NCBI RefSeq assembly: GCF_004342915.1
Contig: NZ_SLWL01000013.1
Coordinates: 1 to 64,000, forward strand
From: Camelimonas lactis
Lineage (GTDB): Bacteria > Pseudomonadota > Alphaproteobacteria > Rhizobiales > Beijerinckiaceae
Length of the DNA: 64,000 nucleotides
Reading direction: 5' to 3'
Shown: piece after piece, positions 52,642 through 61,558 of the stretch
How the letters are laid out: each line of letters opens with the position of its first letter
Numbering within the stretch: position 1 is the stretch's first letter
Program-made: the position numbers and the translations under genes
Notes under the pieces: model-generated
Seen by the model: only the letters and a program-made list of their open reading frames with translations
Told to the model about the DNA's origin: nothing
Databases searched by the model: none

Positions 52642-54381
52642 ATGCGTTGGTTCCAGGGCAAACCGGGGTTGCGGGCCAGGCTGTTCCCAGGCGTTTTCCC
52701 CCTGACCGCGCGCGGCGCCCTGCGCGATGTCATGGCCGGCATCAACCTTGCCTCGATGAACGCGCCGCAGGTGCTCGGCTACACCCGCATCGCCGGCGCG
52801 CCGGTGGTCACCGGCCTGTATACGGTGCTGCTGCCGCTGGTGCTGTTCGCCATTTTCGGCGCCTCGCGACATCTGGTGGTGGCGGCGGATTCGGCGACGG
52901 CCGCAATCTTCTCCACGGCGCTTGCGCCCATGGCGACCATGGGCAGCCCGAAATATATGGCGCTGGTCGGCATGCTGACGTTGCAAACCGCTGTGCTGCT
53001 GCTGGCGGCCCGGCTGTTCCGCCTCGGCTTTCTCGCTGATTTCCTCTCCCGCACCACCCTGGTCGGCTTTCTGACCGGCGTCGGCGTCCAGGTCAGCGTG
53101 GCGATGGCGCCGGACATGCTGGGGCTGAAGGTCGATACGCGCCGGACCCTCGGCCAGCTCCAGGAACTGGCGGCGGGGCTGGGGCACGTCCAGCCGCTTG
53201 AGCTTGGGCTGGCGGCGGTTGCCGTCGGCGCGATTCTGGCGGGGCGCTGGCTGATCCCGCGTTTCCCGGTTCCGCTGCTCGTCGTCGCCGGCCTGATCGC
53301 CGCCAGCGCCTGGTTCGATTTCGCCGGCCATGGCGTCGCGGTCATCGGCGTCGTGCCTGGAGGGCTGCCTTCGCTGGTATGGCCGGATGTTTCCTGGTCC
53401 GAAACCCTCGCGCTCCTGCCCGTCGCCGGGTCGTGCGTGGTGATGATTCTCGCCCAGAGCGCCGCCACCAGCCGCGTTTATGCCGTCCGATATGGCGAGC
53501 GCTCAGACATCAACGCCGATATTCTCGGGCTGGCGGCCGCCAACGCAGGCGCCGCGATCACCGGCGCTTTTGTCGTCAACGGCAGCCCCACGCAGACCGC
53601 CATGGCGGACAGCAACGGCGCCCGCAGCCAGGTGGCGCAACTCACTTTCGCGGCGGTTGTGGCGATCATTCTGCTGTTTCTCACCGGCCCCCTGCAATAT
53701 CTGCCGCATGCGGTGCTCGCCGGCATCGTTTTCACCATCGCCGTGAACATGATCGACATCAGGGGGCTGCGGGCCATCTACGCGGAGAGCCCCGGCGAAT
53801 GCGGCCTGGCGGTGCTGACGGCTGTGGCCGTGCCCTGCATTGGCGTGGAGCAGGGCATCCTGCTCGCCATCGCCCTGTCGCTCATCCGCCATGTCCGCCA
53901 TTCCTACCGGCCGCACGTATCGGTTCTGGCGCCGGGCGCGTCCGGGCGCTGGGAGCCGGCGCGGGCGCGGGCGGGTATGCAGACGGCGCCGGGGCTGATC
54001 GTTTGCCGGTTCGGGGCGGATCTGTTCTACGCCAACGCCGACAGCTTCGCCGATACGGCGCGTGCGCTGGTCGCGGGCGCGCCGGCGCCGGTGCGTGATC
54101 TGGTGATCGACGCCTCCGCGACGACCAATATTGATTTTTCGGCGGCGCAGGTTGTCCGCGCCCTGATCGCCGACCTGCAACAGCAGGGGGTCCAGATCGT
54201 GCTGGGACGGGTCAGTAACGGCCTGCGCGCGGATCTCGAGCGGCACGGCGTCGCCGCGGCGCTCGGCGCGAACCGGATATTTTCGACCCTGCATGAAGCG
54301 CTTGATGCGGTCGGTGTGGATTACCATCAGGGCATGGCCCAGCGCCAGCCAGACGCCGCGCCGGCGTCGCCGGCCGTGTGA
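52642..54381 (+). CDS. SulP-family anion transporter with STAS domain
   Basis: A 579-residue SulP transporter. The N-terminal stretch AGINLASMNAPQVLGYTRIAGAPVVTGLYT is the family signature, followed by about ten more membrane spans and a cytosolic STAS domain from about 450 (DLVIDASATTNIDFSAAQVVRAL). ATG 52642 with GGCAGGA upstream is chosen. SulP members carry sulfate, bicarbonate or organic anions; the substrate is unknown here. It follows acetate kinase by 90 bases on the same strand. Confidence 0.9.
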   Translation: MRWFQGKPGLRARLFPGVFPLTARGALRDVMAGINLASMNAPQVLGYTRIAGAPVVTGLYTVLLPLVLFAIFGASRHLVVAADSATAAIFSTALAPMATMGSPKYMALVGMLTLQTAVLLLAARLFRLGFLADFLSRTTLVGFLTGVGVQVSVAMAPDMLGLKVDTRRTLGQLQELAAGLGHVQPLELGLAAVAVGAILAGRWLIPRFPVPLLVVAGLIAASAWFDFAGHGVAVIGVVPGGLPSLVWPDVSWSETLALLPVAGSCVVMILAQSAATSRVYAVRYGERSDINADILGLAAANAGAAITGAFVVNGSPTQTAMADSNGARSQVAQLTFAAVVAIILLFLTGPLQYLPHAVLAGIVFTIAVNMIDIRGLRAIYAESPGECGLAVLTAVAVPCIGVEQGILLAIALSLIRHVRHSYRPHVSVLAPGASGRWEPARARAGMQTAPGLIVCRFGADLFYANADSFADTARALVAGAPAPVRDLVIDASATTNIDFSAAQVVRALIADLQQQGVQIVLGRVSNGLRADLERHGVAAALGANRIFSTLHEALDAVGVDYHQGMAQRQPDAAPASPAV

Positions 54382-54451
54382 GGCCGCACAGCGCCGGCCC
54401 GGCCGGGCCAGGTAACCTCGATTTCATGAGCAACGCTTCAGGGAGGCTGCC

Positions 54452-54535
54452 ATGACATCCGGGGTTATCGCCATGACCGCGGTCATTGCATTGATGGCCG
54501 TGTGGATCGCCGGTCTGCTGACCCAGGCAGATTGA
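54452..54535 (+). CDS. 27-residue single-span membrane microprotein
   Basis: ATG 54452, preceded by GGGAGG at a good distance, opens a 27-codon frame ending at TGA 54533-54535. The product is MTSGVIAMT, then a hydrophobic run through ALMAVWIAGLL, and a polar end TQAD. That is one transmembrane helix. The start overlaps the stop of a 9-codon frame (MSNASGRLP) as ATGA, which suggests translational coupling. It lies 70 bases after the SulP gene and may assist a membrane complex; I do not know the family. Confidence 0.5.
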   Translation: MTSGVIAMTAVIALMAVWIAGLLTQAD

Positions 54536-54624
54536 CCTGGGAAAGTTGCCGGACGCGAAACCGCGGGGCTTCGCGTCCCGCGTGTCTTGCCGGGGGGCGG
54601 GCGCCGATCCGTTAGGCCCGGCCT

Positions 54625-54711
54625 CAGGCTCCCGCCAGCTTCAGGCTCCCGCCGGCCCTGGGCTCCCGCTTGCCTTGAGCTGCCGCCGGCTTGGGGCTGC
54701 CGCCTGGTCCG
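54625..54711. repeat. Five tandem 17-18-bp degenerate repeats
   Basis: Units of the form nGGCTCCCGCCGGCnTn run from about 54625 to 54711, the last two with GCTGCCGCC in place of GCTCCCGCC. The array lies between a microprotein gene and the end of the RND pump gene. It is a minisatellite-like, GC-rich repeat; its function, if any, is unknown. Confidence 0.6.
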
Positions 54712-54760
54712 GGTCCGGCGGCAAGGCCAAAACCCGGCGTCCTGATCCGGCGGCTTTCCC

Positions 54761-57700
54761 TTACGTTTCCGCCGGTCCGGGACTGGCGACGGCCGGCGCG
54801 GCCTGTTTCTTCTGCTTCCTGCGGTTTTCCAGATACTGCAGCGCCATGAACACCGACGGCACGACGGTGACGGTCAGCAGCGTCGATCCCACCATGCCGG
54901 TAAGCGTGGCGAAGCCGATGGATTTCTGCGCGTTGGCGCCGGCGCTGTCCGCCAGCACCAGCGGCGCCAGGCCAAGCCCGAACGCCAGCGACGTCATGAT
55001 GATCGGACGCAGACGCAGGCGCGCCGCCTCGACCGCCGCCTCAGCCACTCCCCGCCCTTCCTGCAGGTGCAGGTCGCGGGCGAAGCCGACGATCAGGATG
55101 GCGTTCTTGGCGGAGAGCGCGATCAGCAGGATCATGCCGATCTGGGTGTAGAGATTGCTGGGAATGCCGATGGCCAGCAGGCCGGCCGCCGTCCCCAGCA
55201 GGGCCAGCGGCACCGACAGCATGATGGCCAGCGGCGCCAGCCAGCTCTCATACTGGCCGGCCAGAACCAGGTAAACCAGCAGCAGGCTCAGCGCATAGAC
55301 CAGGTAAATCTGCCCGCCTGCCACCGCCTCCTGGAAGGAGAGGGCGCTCCAGTCAAAGCCGGTTCCTGGCGGCAGCACCTGCGCGGCGATGTTTTCAAGC
55401 TGCGCCATCGCCTGGCCGGAGCTGACGTGCATCACCGGCGCGCCGACCACCGTCGCCGCCGGATACATGTTGTACAGGCTGATCAGCGAGGGGCCGATGC
55501 TGGTGTCGATGTCGGAGATGGCGCCCAGCGGCACCATCTGGCCGGTGTTGCTGCGCACCTTCAGGGAGCCGATGGCGTCCGCGTTCATGCGCCATGGCGC
55601 GTCGGCCTGGATGTAGATCTGGAACACCCGGCCGAACTTCAGGAACTGCCCGACGTAGGACGAGCCGATGTAGGAGCCCAGCGTGTTGGCCGCCGCGTTG
55701 AACGGCACGCCGATGATTTCGGTGCGCGTCCGGTCGAGGTTGACCAGAACCTGCGGCGCCTGGGCGCTGAAGGTGTTGACGGCGGACATGAAGTTGCCCG
55801 ACGCTGTGGCCTGCCGGGTGATCGCATCGGCGATGCGCTGCAACTTCTGGTAGTCGAACTCCCCATTGCGCAGCTCCACCTTCATGGTGAAGCCGGAGGC
55901 GTTGCCGATGCCCTGGATCGGCGGCGGCGGCAGCACGGTGGCGACGCCGTCCGGCAACGCCTTCGCCGTCTTTGACAGGGTTTCGTACATGCCGAGCAGG
56001 CCCTCTCCCGGGCCGCGTTTGCTCCAGTCCGTCAGCATGACGTAGAGCACGCCGGCATTCGCCAGGCTGGCGCTGTCGTTCATGGCCGAAAGGCCGGCGA
56101 TGGCGACGACATTGACGACGCCCGGAACCTTGCTGAACCGCTCCGACAGTTCGGACAGGGACTTGCGGGTGCGTTCGAGTGAGGCGCCGTCGGGCAGTTG
56201 CACCGATGCGATGAAGTAGCCCTGGTCCTCGACCGGCAGGAATGAGGTCGGGACACGGCTCAGCGCGTAGCCGGAAAGGCCGACGAGGATCACCGTCAGC
56301 GCGAAGACGACGCGGTAGTGCTTCACCAGCCGCGCCATCATCCGCACATAGGCGTTTTCGCACGCCATGTAACCGTGCTCGAACACCCGGAAGATCACGT
56401 TGCGATCCTGCACGGGCTTGGGCGGGCGCAGCCACAGGGCGCTCTGCGTCGGCTTCAGGGTCATGGCGTTGATGGCGCTGATGAGCGCCGTCGCGGCGAT
56501 GACAAGGGCGAACTGGCGATACATCTGGCCGCTGAGCCCGGGGAGGAACGCCGCCGGCAGGAACACCGCCATCAGCACCAGGGTGATGCCGAGGATGGGG
56601 CCCGTCAGCTCCTTCATGGCCTGGATGGTGGCGTCATGGGCCGTGAGGCCCCGCTCCATGTGCTTGGTCACGCTCTCGACGACGACGATGGCGTCGTCGA
56701 CCACGATGCCGATGGCCAGCACCACCGCCAGCAGCGTCGACATGTTGATGGTGAAGCCGAGCGCCGCCATGGCGGCGAAGGCGCCGATGATGGTGACGGG
56801 CACGGTGGTGGCCGGCACCAAAGTGGCGCGCCAGTCCTGCAGGAAGATCAGGATCACCAACAGCACCAGCACGGCCGCCTCCACCAGCGTGTGGTAGACG
56901 TCGCTGACCGACGCCTTCACGAACAGCGTGGTGTTGAAGGGCGTGGTCCACGCCACGCCGGGCGGGAAGTCCTTCGCCAGCGTCTTCATCCGCGCTTCCA
57001 CGCGTCCGGCGACGTCGAGGGCGTTGGCCTCCGGCAGCTGGAAGATCGCCACGCCCGCCGCCGGCTGCCCGTTCAGCCGGAAGTCCTGGCTGTAGGTCTG
57101 GGCGCCCAGGTCCACCCGGGCCACGTCGCGCAGTCGCGTCACCTGGCCGCCATCGGCGTTGTCGGCCTTGATGATGATGTTCTCGTACTGGCTGACCTCC
57201 GCAAGCCGGCCCTGGGCCAGCAGGGTGTACTGGAAGGCGTTGCCGCCAACGGTGGGCGGCGCGCCAAGCTGGCCGGAGGCGATCGGCAGGTTCTGGGCGT
57301 TGATGGCGTTGGAGATATCGGCGGGGGCGAGGCCCCGCGCCTGCATTTTCTGCGGATCAAGCCAGATGCGCATGGCGTACTGCCCGGCGCCGAACACGCT
57401 GACCGAACCGACGCCCGGCAGGCGCGACAGTTCGTCCACCAGATTGATCGTGGCGTAGTTCGACAGGAACAGGCTGTCCTGGCGCTTGTCCGTCGAGGTC
57501 AGCGCGATGATCTGGAGGATCGAGGTCGACCGCTTGTTGGTCTGCACGCCCTGGTTCTGCACCACGACCGGCAATTGCGCCAGCGCGGTGGAAACCCGGT
57601 TCTGCACCAGGATCTGGCTTTTGTCCGGGTCCGCGCCAATGGCGAAGCTGACGGTGAGCGTGTAGTTGCCGTCACTGGTGCTGGTGGAGGACATGTAAAT

Positions 57701-57925
57701 CATGCCCTCGACGCCATTGACCTGCTGCTCGATGGGCAGCGCCACCTCCTGCGCGATCACCGATGCGCTTGCGCCAGGGTAACGCGCCGTTACCTGCACC
57801 GTTGGCGGCACCACGTTCGGGTACTGCGCCACCGGCAGGTTGAAGACCGCCACGGCGCCCAGCAGGACGATCAGGATGGCGATCACATTGGCCAGAATTG
57901 GCCGCTCGATGAAGAATTTCGTCAT
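54761..57925 (-). CDS. RND (HAE1) multidrug efflux inner-membrane pump
   Basis: A 1054-residue RND pump of the AcrB/MexB/MexF type. It starts MTKFFIERPILANVIAILIVLLGAVAV and has twelve spans. The proton-relay aspartates are in GIVVDDAIVVVES, and a Lys is in a later helix; the periplasmic porter domain has GVEGMIYMSSTST. It exports drugs, solvents or other hydrophobic compounds with proton drive. ATG 57925 overlaps the stop of the adaptor gene. Full length, no frameshift. No outer-membrane channel gene is present in the window. Confidence 0.94.
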   Translation of the reverse strand: MTKFFIERPILANVIAILIVLLGAVAVFNLPVAQYPNVVPPTVQVTARYPGASASVIAQEVALPIEQQVNGVEGMIYMSSTSTSDGNYTLTVSFAIGADPDKSQILVQNRVSTALAQLPVVVQNQGVQTNKRSTSILQIIALTSTDKRQDSLFLSNYATINLVDELSRLPGVGSVSVFGAGQYAMRIWLDPQKMQARGLAPADISNAINAQNLPIASGQLGAPPTVGGNAFQYTLLAQGRLAEVSQYENIIIKADNADGGQVTRLRDVARVDLGAQTYSQDFRLNGQPAAGVAIFQLPEANALDVAGRVEARMKTLAKDFPPGVAWTTPFNTTLFVKASVSDVYHTLVEAAVLVLLVILIFLQDWRATLVPATTVPVTIIGAFAAMAALGFTINMSTLLAVVLAIGIVVDDAIVVVESVTKHMERGLTAHDATIQAMKELTGPILGITLVLMAVFLPAAFLPGLSGQMYRQFALVIAATALISAINAMTLKPTQSALWLRPPKPVQDRNVIFRVFEHGYMACENAYVRMMARLVKHYRVVFALTVILVGLSGYALSRVPTSFLPVEDQGYFIASVQLPDGASLERTRKSLSELSERFSKVPGVVNVVAIAGLSAMNDSASLANAGVLYVMLTDWSKRGPGEGLLGMYETLSKTAKALPDGVATVLPPPPIQGIGNASGFTMKVELRNGEFDYQKLQRIADAITRQATASGNFMSAVNTFSAQAPQVLVNLDRTRTEIIGVPFNAAANTLGSYIGSSYVGQFLKFGRVFQIYIQADAPWRMNADAIGSLKVRSNTGQMVPLGAISDIDTSIGPSLISLYNMYPAATVVGAPVMHVSSGQAMAQLENIAAQVLPPGTGFDWSALSFQEAVAGGQIYLVYALSLLLVYLVLAGQYESWLAPLAIMLSVPLALLGTAAGLLAIGIPSNLYTQIGMILLIALSAKNAILIVGFARDLHLQEGRGVAEAAVEAARLRLRPIIMTSLAFGLGLAPLVLADSAGANAQKSIGFATLTGMVGSTLLTVTVVPSVFMALQYLENRRKQKKQAAPAVASPGPAET

Positions 57926-59160
57926 CAGCGCGCCGCTTTCCCGTCAGCCGGTTCACCAGGCGGACTGGCGCTGGCGGGGCCGGCGCCGGCGGGGTTGCCG
58001 GCGGCCGCCCCTGGCGCCCCGGCTTTCGCGGCGGGCGCTGGCTCGGCCTGCACGCGCGCGCCTGGCACGGCGCCCTGCGCCTGGCCAACGATCACCTGCT
58101 CATCGCCCGTCAGGCCGGAGAGGATGACGCGCAGGCCGCTGTCGGTGACCTGGCCGACCTCCACATGCCGCTCCTCCACCAGCCCCTTGTCATTGACCAG
58201 CAGGACGTAGCGGCCGCCCTGGCTGGCGCCCAAAGCGCTGTCCGGCACCAGCAGCCCTTTCTTCGGATCTGGCAGGGGGATGCGGATACGGAGGAAATTG
58301 CCGGGCAGGATGGCGCCCTGGCTGTTGGGCGCGAGCGCGCGCACCAGCAGCGTGCCGGTGTTCGGATCAATGGACGGCGACACGTAATCGATTTTCGCCC
58401 GGTAAGGGAAATCCTTGCCGACCGCCAGTCCCATCTCCACGGCGGCGCCGTCGGTTTTGCCGCGGGTCATGCCCCGTTCGCGCATGACGTCGCGGATGTG
58501 TTGCACCAGCTGTTCGTCGAGGGAAAACTGCACATACAGCGGCGCGCTCTGCACGATGGTCGCCAGGGTGGTGGGGCCGCCGACGCCGACCATGGCGCCA
58601 ACGTCGACCTGGTGGTTGGTGACAATGCCGTCGAACGGCGCCCGCACCTCGGTATAGGACAGGTTCAGTTGCGCCTGCTTCACCTGGGCGGCCGCCTGTT
58701 CGACGGCGGCCTGGGCGGCGTCGCGTTTGGTTTCCGCATCGTCGCGGGCCGCCTGGGAGGCCGCCTGCTTGGCGTAAAGCTGTTGTTGCCGCTGCAGTTC
58801 GATCTGGGCGTTTTTCAGTTGCGCCTGTTGTTGGGCCAGCGCCGCCTGGGCCAGCTCCAGGCTGATCTGGTAGGGCGGCTGCTCGATCACGAACAGCAGC
58901 TGGCCCTTCTTCACGGCCGCGCCGTCAACGTAATTGATGCTGGTGAGATAGCCCTGAACGCGGGCGACGAGATTCACCTGCTGGATGGCGAACGCCTGGC
59001 CCGTCGCCGGAATATATTGGGTCACCGTCTGGCTGACCGGTTTTGCGGTGAAAACCACGGGAGGCGGCGGCGCCTTGGGTTTGGGCTCGTTGCAACCCGC
59101 GAGCAGTCCGGCAATGGCCGCAAAGGCCAGTAATGCAATCGGGCGTACTTTCCAGGTCAT
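57925..59160 (-). CDS. RND efflux membrane-fusion lipoprotein
   Basis: A 411-residue adaptor. The lipobox LLAGC puts a lipidated cysteine at about residue 23. The lipoyl half (VNLVARVQGYLTSINYVDGAAVKKGQLLFVIE), a coiled coil rich in Ala, Gln and Glu (about 105-165), and the beta-barrel (GAILPGNFLRIRIPLP) follow the AcrA/MexE pattern. The last 50 residues are a flexible Ala/Pro/Gly tail. ATG 59160 is the start. It pairs with the RND pump; the stop overlaps the pump's start codon. No regulator is adjacent. Confidence 0.92.
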   Translation of the reverse strand: MTWKVRPIALLAFAAIAGLLAGCNEPKPKAPPPPVVFTAKPVSQTVTQYIPATGQAFAIQQVNLVARVQGYLTSINYVDGAAVKKGQLLFVIEQPPYQISLELAQAALAQQQAQLKNAQIELQRQQQLYAKQAASQAARDDAETKRDAAQAAVEQAAAQVKQAQLNLSYTEVRAPFDGIVTNHQVDVGAMVGVGGPTTLATIVQSAPLYVQFSLDEQLVQHIRDVMRERGMTRGKTDGAAVEMGLAVGKDFPYRAKIDYVSPSIDPNTGTLLVRALAPNSQGAILPGNFLRIRIPLPDPKKGLLVPDSALGASQGGRYVLLVNDKGLVEERHVEVGQVTDSGLRVILSGLTGDEQVIVGQAQGAVPGARVQAEPAPAAKAGAPGAAAGNPAGAGPASASPPGEPADGKAAR

Positions 59161-59324
59161 CTTCAACGTACGCCTCCCTTTGGCGGATGATGGCGCCGCA
59201 ATCCGGACATGTGCCCCCCGCTTTCGCCTCATTTCGGATATTCAGAACATGTTCTTGCCGGTCAGGCAATTTTACTCGCGGCAAATTGCACAGGCGCGCG
59301 ACCCGTGTATGACGTTGGCCCGCC

Positions 59325-60443
59325 TCATGGCGCTGTCTCCGGCAGCAGGGCTGCGCCGATTGCGGTCACGGAATGGCCCAGCGTTTTCAGGCCCCCGGTC
59401 AGCAATTGTCCCTGGCGACGCTGCTCCTGGCCGCCGGACAGGGCCCTGCCGATGCCGGCGAGGGTCGCGGCGTCGCTGAACGCCTTGCCGTGATTGCGGC
59501 CGACGCCGCCCTCCACGGCGCTGAGGTCATGCGCCTGCATGCCAAGCCGGTGAAACTGTTCGAGGTCGGTGTTCTCGCCGGCGCGCAGCTTGCCGCCGGC
59601 CAGCCGTCGCGAGGCGCGCAGCGCGTAGTCGTCGTGCGAGACGTAAACCGTCATGTGCGCTGCAAGGGCGCCGATGCGCGTGGCCTGCCGCCGGAAAACG
59701 TCCATGTCGACGTCCGGAGCCGCCAGCACCACTTTCTGGATCTGGCCGAGCGCGCGCCGGTCGTTGGCTGTCGCCAGCTGCCGCAAGGCTTCCATCGTCA
59801 CCCAGTTGCCCATGGAGTGGGCGAAGATGTCGACCCCGCTGATCGCCGGATCGCGCGCCAGCTGCTTCAGCAGCGCCTCCAGCGCGTCGCGGCTGAAATC
59901 GGCCGAGGCGCGGTCGTAGGCATAATCGGTGACGCCGCCGCGCGACGGCCAGCTGAACAACACGGCCACGCCGTCGAAGTGGGTGTCGTCGACGATCTGG
60001 GCGAACCGCACCGCCGCGGCGTCGAACGCGGTGTTATAGCCGTGAACGAATATCAGCGCCTTGCGCGGCGGCGCCCCGGCGCCTGTCGTTCGCAAGGCGC
60101 GGGCGAATCCGGCCCCGTCGAGCCGTGCAACCGACGCCAGCACGATATGGCGCTGCGGGTCGGGGTGTCCGGCGTCAACCGGCAACGCCCCGGGCTGGCG
60201 GCCCGGCGGCATGGAAAACGCCAGCCGCGCGTAACTCACCTCACGGCCCCGTTCGCCGGAAAACAGATAGCCGGGCTGTTCCGCCGGCGCCCGGGTGGTC
60301 GCCGCGAGCACGACGCGCTGGACCGGCATGGCCCGCGCGGCGTCAACCGGTTGCAGCAATCCCTGGCGAGGTCCGGCGCAGCCGCCAAGCAGGGCCGCGA
60401 GATAGGTGGCCGTGACGAGCGTCAGGTAACGGAGGGCTGGCAT
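59325..60443 (-). CDS. DUF900-type alpha/beta hydrolase lipoprotein
   Basis: A 372-residue lipoprotein. The lipobox AALLGGC is at about residues 16-22. The hydrolase core has KALIFVHGYNTAFDAA, and the nucleophile Ser in IFAHSMGNW, in the AHSMG variant of GXSXG. The Asp in DVDMDVF and His in VYVSHDDYALR complete a likely catalytic triad. This is the DUF900 esterase family, whose natural substrates are unknown. ATG 60443 follows GGAACAGGAT. It is on the leftward strand after a 216-base gap, and the region 60444-60660 has no gene. Confidence 0.8.
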   Translation of the reverse strand: MPALRYLTLVTATYLAALLGGCAGPRQGLLQPVDAARAMPVQRVVLAATTRAPAEQPGYLFSGERGREVSYARLAFSMPPGRQPGALPVDAGHPDPQRHIVLASVARLDGAGFARALRTTGAGAPPRKALIFVHGYNTAFDAAAVRFAQIVDDTHFDGVAVLFSWPSRGGVTDYAYDRASADFSRDALEALLKQLARDPAISGVDIFAHSMGNWVTMEALRQLATANDRRALGQIQKVVLAAPDVDMDVFRRQATRIGALAAHMTVYVSHDDYALRASRRLAGGKLRAGENTDLEQFHRLGMQAHDLSAVEGGVGRNHGKAFSDAATLAGIGRALSGGQEQRRQGQLLTGGLKTLGHSVTAIGAALLPETAP

Positions 60444-60660
60444 ATCCTGTTCCGGGGAAGATTTCGCGCGGATCAACGCCGTCTGGCGAAGCGCAAGAAG
60501 GAGCGTAGCGCGCGGCTTCGTCCGGATGGGCCACCGCCTTGTCCAGGTTCTCGTCGGCCCCGTCGGCGCCGCGCTGAACCAGGGTGTACGGGGGTGCGCC
60601 AGCGGGCCGCCCGGCGGCCTGATTGGCGGCCGGGCGGCGCTGGCCAGCTTTACCGGCGCG

Positions 60661-60867
60661 TCAACGCGCGGCGAGCGCCTGCTTGCAGCCGTCGCTGAGC
60701 TTGTCCTTGTTGGTCTTCAGGCAGGCTGCGACCTGTTCGCGATTGCCGATGGCCGAGGCGCAGAGTTTCTGCGCATCGGCGCGGCACGCGGTGCGGGCGT
60801 CTTCCGCGAGGGCGCCGCCGCCGCTGGCGGCGGCGAGGACGATGGCGAGGAAAAGAGCCTTTTTCAT
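60661..60867 (-). CDS. Secreted 68-residue cysteine-rich protein
   Basis: A 68-residue protein with a signal peptide (residues 1-22, MKKALFLAIVLAAASGGGALAE). The mature part has four cysteines spaced as CRADAQKLCA and CLKTNKDKLSDGCKQAL, the single-repeat form of a Cys-rich (GLG1-like) domain seen in small alphaproteobacterial periplasmic proteins. Two disulfides are likely. ATG 60867 fits the signal peptide; the longer frame starts in non-coding DNA. Function unknown. The gap 60868-61226 has no gene. Confidence 0.72.
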   Translation of the reverse strand: MKKALFLAIVLAAASGGGALAEDARTACRADAQKLCASAIGNREQVAACLKTNKDKLSDGCKQALAAR

Positions 60868-61226
60868 CTGTACGTTCCCGATGTGTGTCGCGCCATCGCC
60901 GGCGCTGACGCTGCGCCATCGGGCGGCGGCGCCCGGCGCCGCGTCCGGATTACCGTGACGCAGGGCGGTCAAACCGCCAGACGCCCTGACCGCGCCTGTG
61001 CGACGCCTCCCAACGCCGCGAAACTGCGGGAAAGCCGGGGGCGGGCCTATGCCATGTTCATGGGACCGATTGGGGAAGGGCCCATCTTCATGGGATATGC
61101 CCGCCGGCTTTCAGATGCTCCTGTCCGGGGAGGCGTTGTGTCGCTGCACGCGCAGGTTGCCGGACGCGGTTGCTGGCCGCGCGCCGGCTTGACGACACGC
61201 ATCCGCACGAAATCGGAGAGGACAGC

Positions 61227-61547
61227 ATGAACCTGGGACATTATCTGCGGGCCATGGGCGCGGCGTTGCTGGGCGTCAGTGTTTTCGCCGCCACGCCGGC
61301 CGCCGCCGTGGTCTACTGCAAGACCGTGGGCGCGCCCAGGGGATGCGTCGCGCGGCCGGCGCCCGTGGTGGTCGCGCCGCGCCCGGTTGTTGTGGCTCCG
61401 CCGGTTCGCGTTGTGGCTCCGCCGGCTCGTGTCGTGGCTCCGCCGGCCCGTGTCGTCGCGCCCCGGCGGGTCGGCCCCGCTTACAGGGCGCCGGCCGGAA
61501 CGCCCACCAATCGCGGCGGCCCGGTCGATCGCGTCGGCCGGTTCTGA
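61227..61547 (+). CDS. Secreted Val-Ala-Pro repeat protein
   Basis: A 106-residue protein with a signal peptide (residues 1-27, ending PAAA). After two cysteines (CKTVGAPRGC) it has about four VVAPP-R repeats, with VVAPPVR, VVAPPAR, VVAPPAR and VVAPRR in order. The 3' half of the gene is correspondingly repetitive at the DNA level. ATG 61227 follows GGAGAGGACAGC. Likely periplasmic or cell-surface. The repeat number may vary between strains. Function unknown. Confidence 0.68.
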   Translation: MNLGHYLRAMGAALLGVSVFAATPAAAVVYCKTVGAPRGCVARPAPVVVAPRPVVVAPPVRVVAPPARVVAPPARVVAPRRVGPAYRAPAGTPTNRGGPVDRVGRF

Positions 61548-61558
61548 CGCGCTTGGTT

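Noticed and set aside
60526-61230. 234-codon frame over the cysteine-rich protein and the following gap
   Set aside because: It covers the opposite strand of a real small gene, and the residues show no domain. The minus-strand frame with a signal peptide is the better call.
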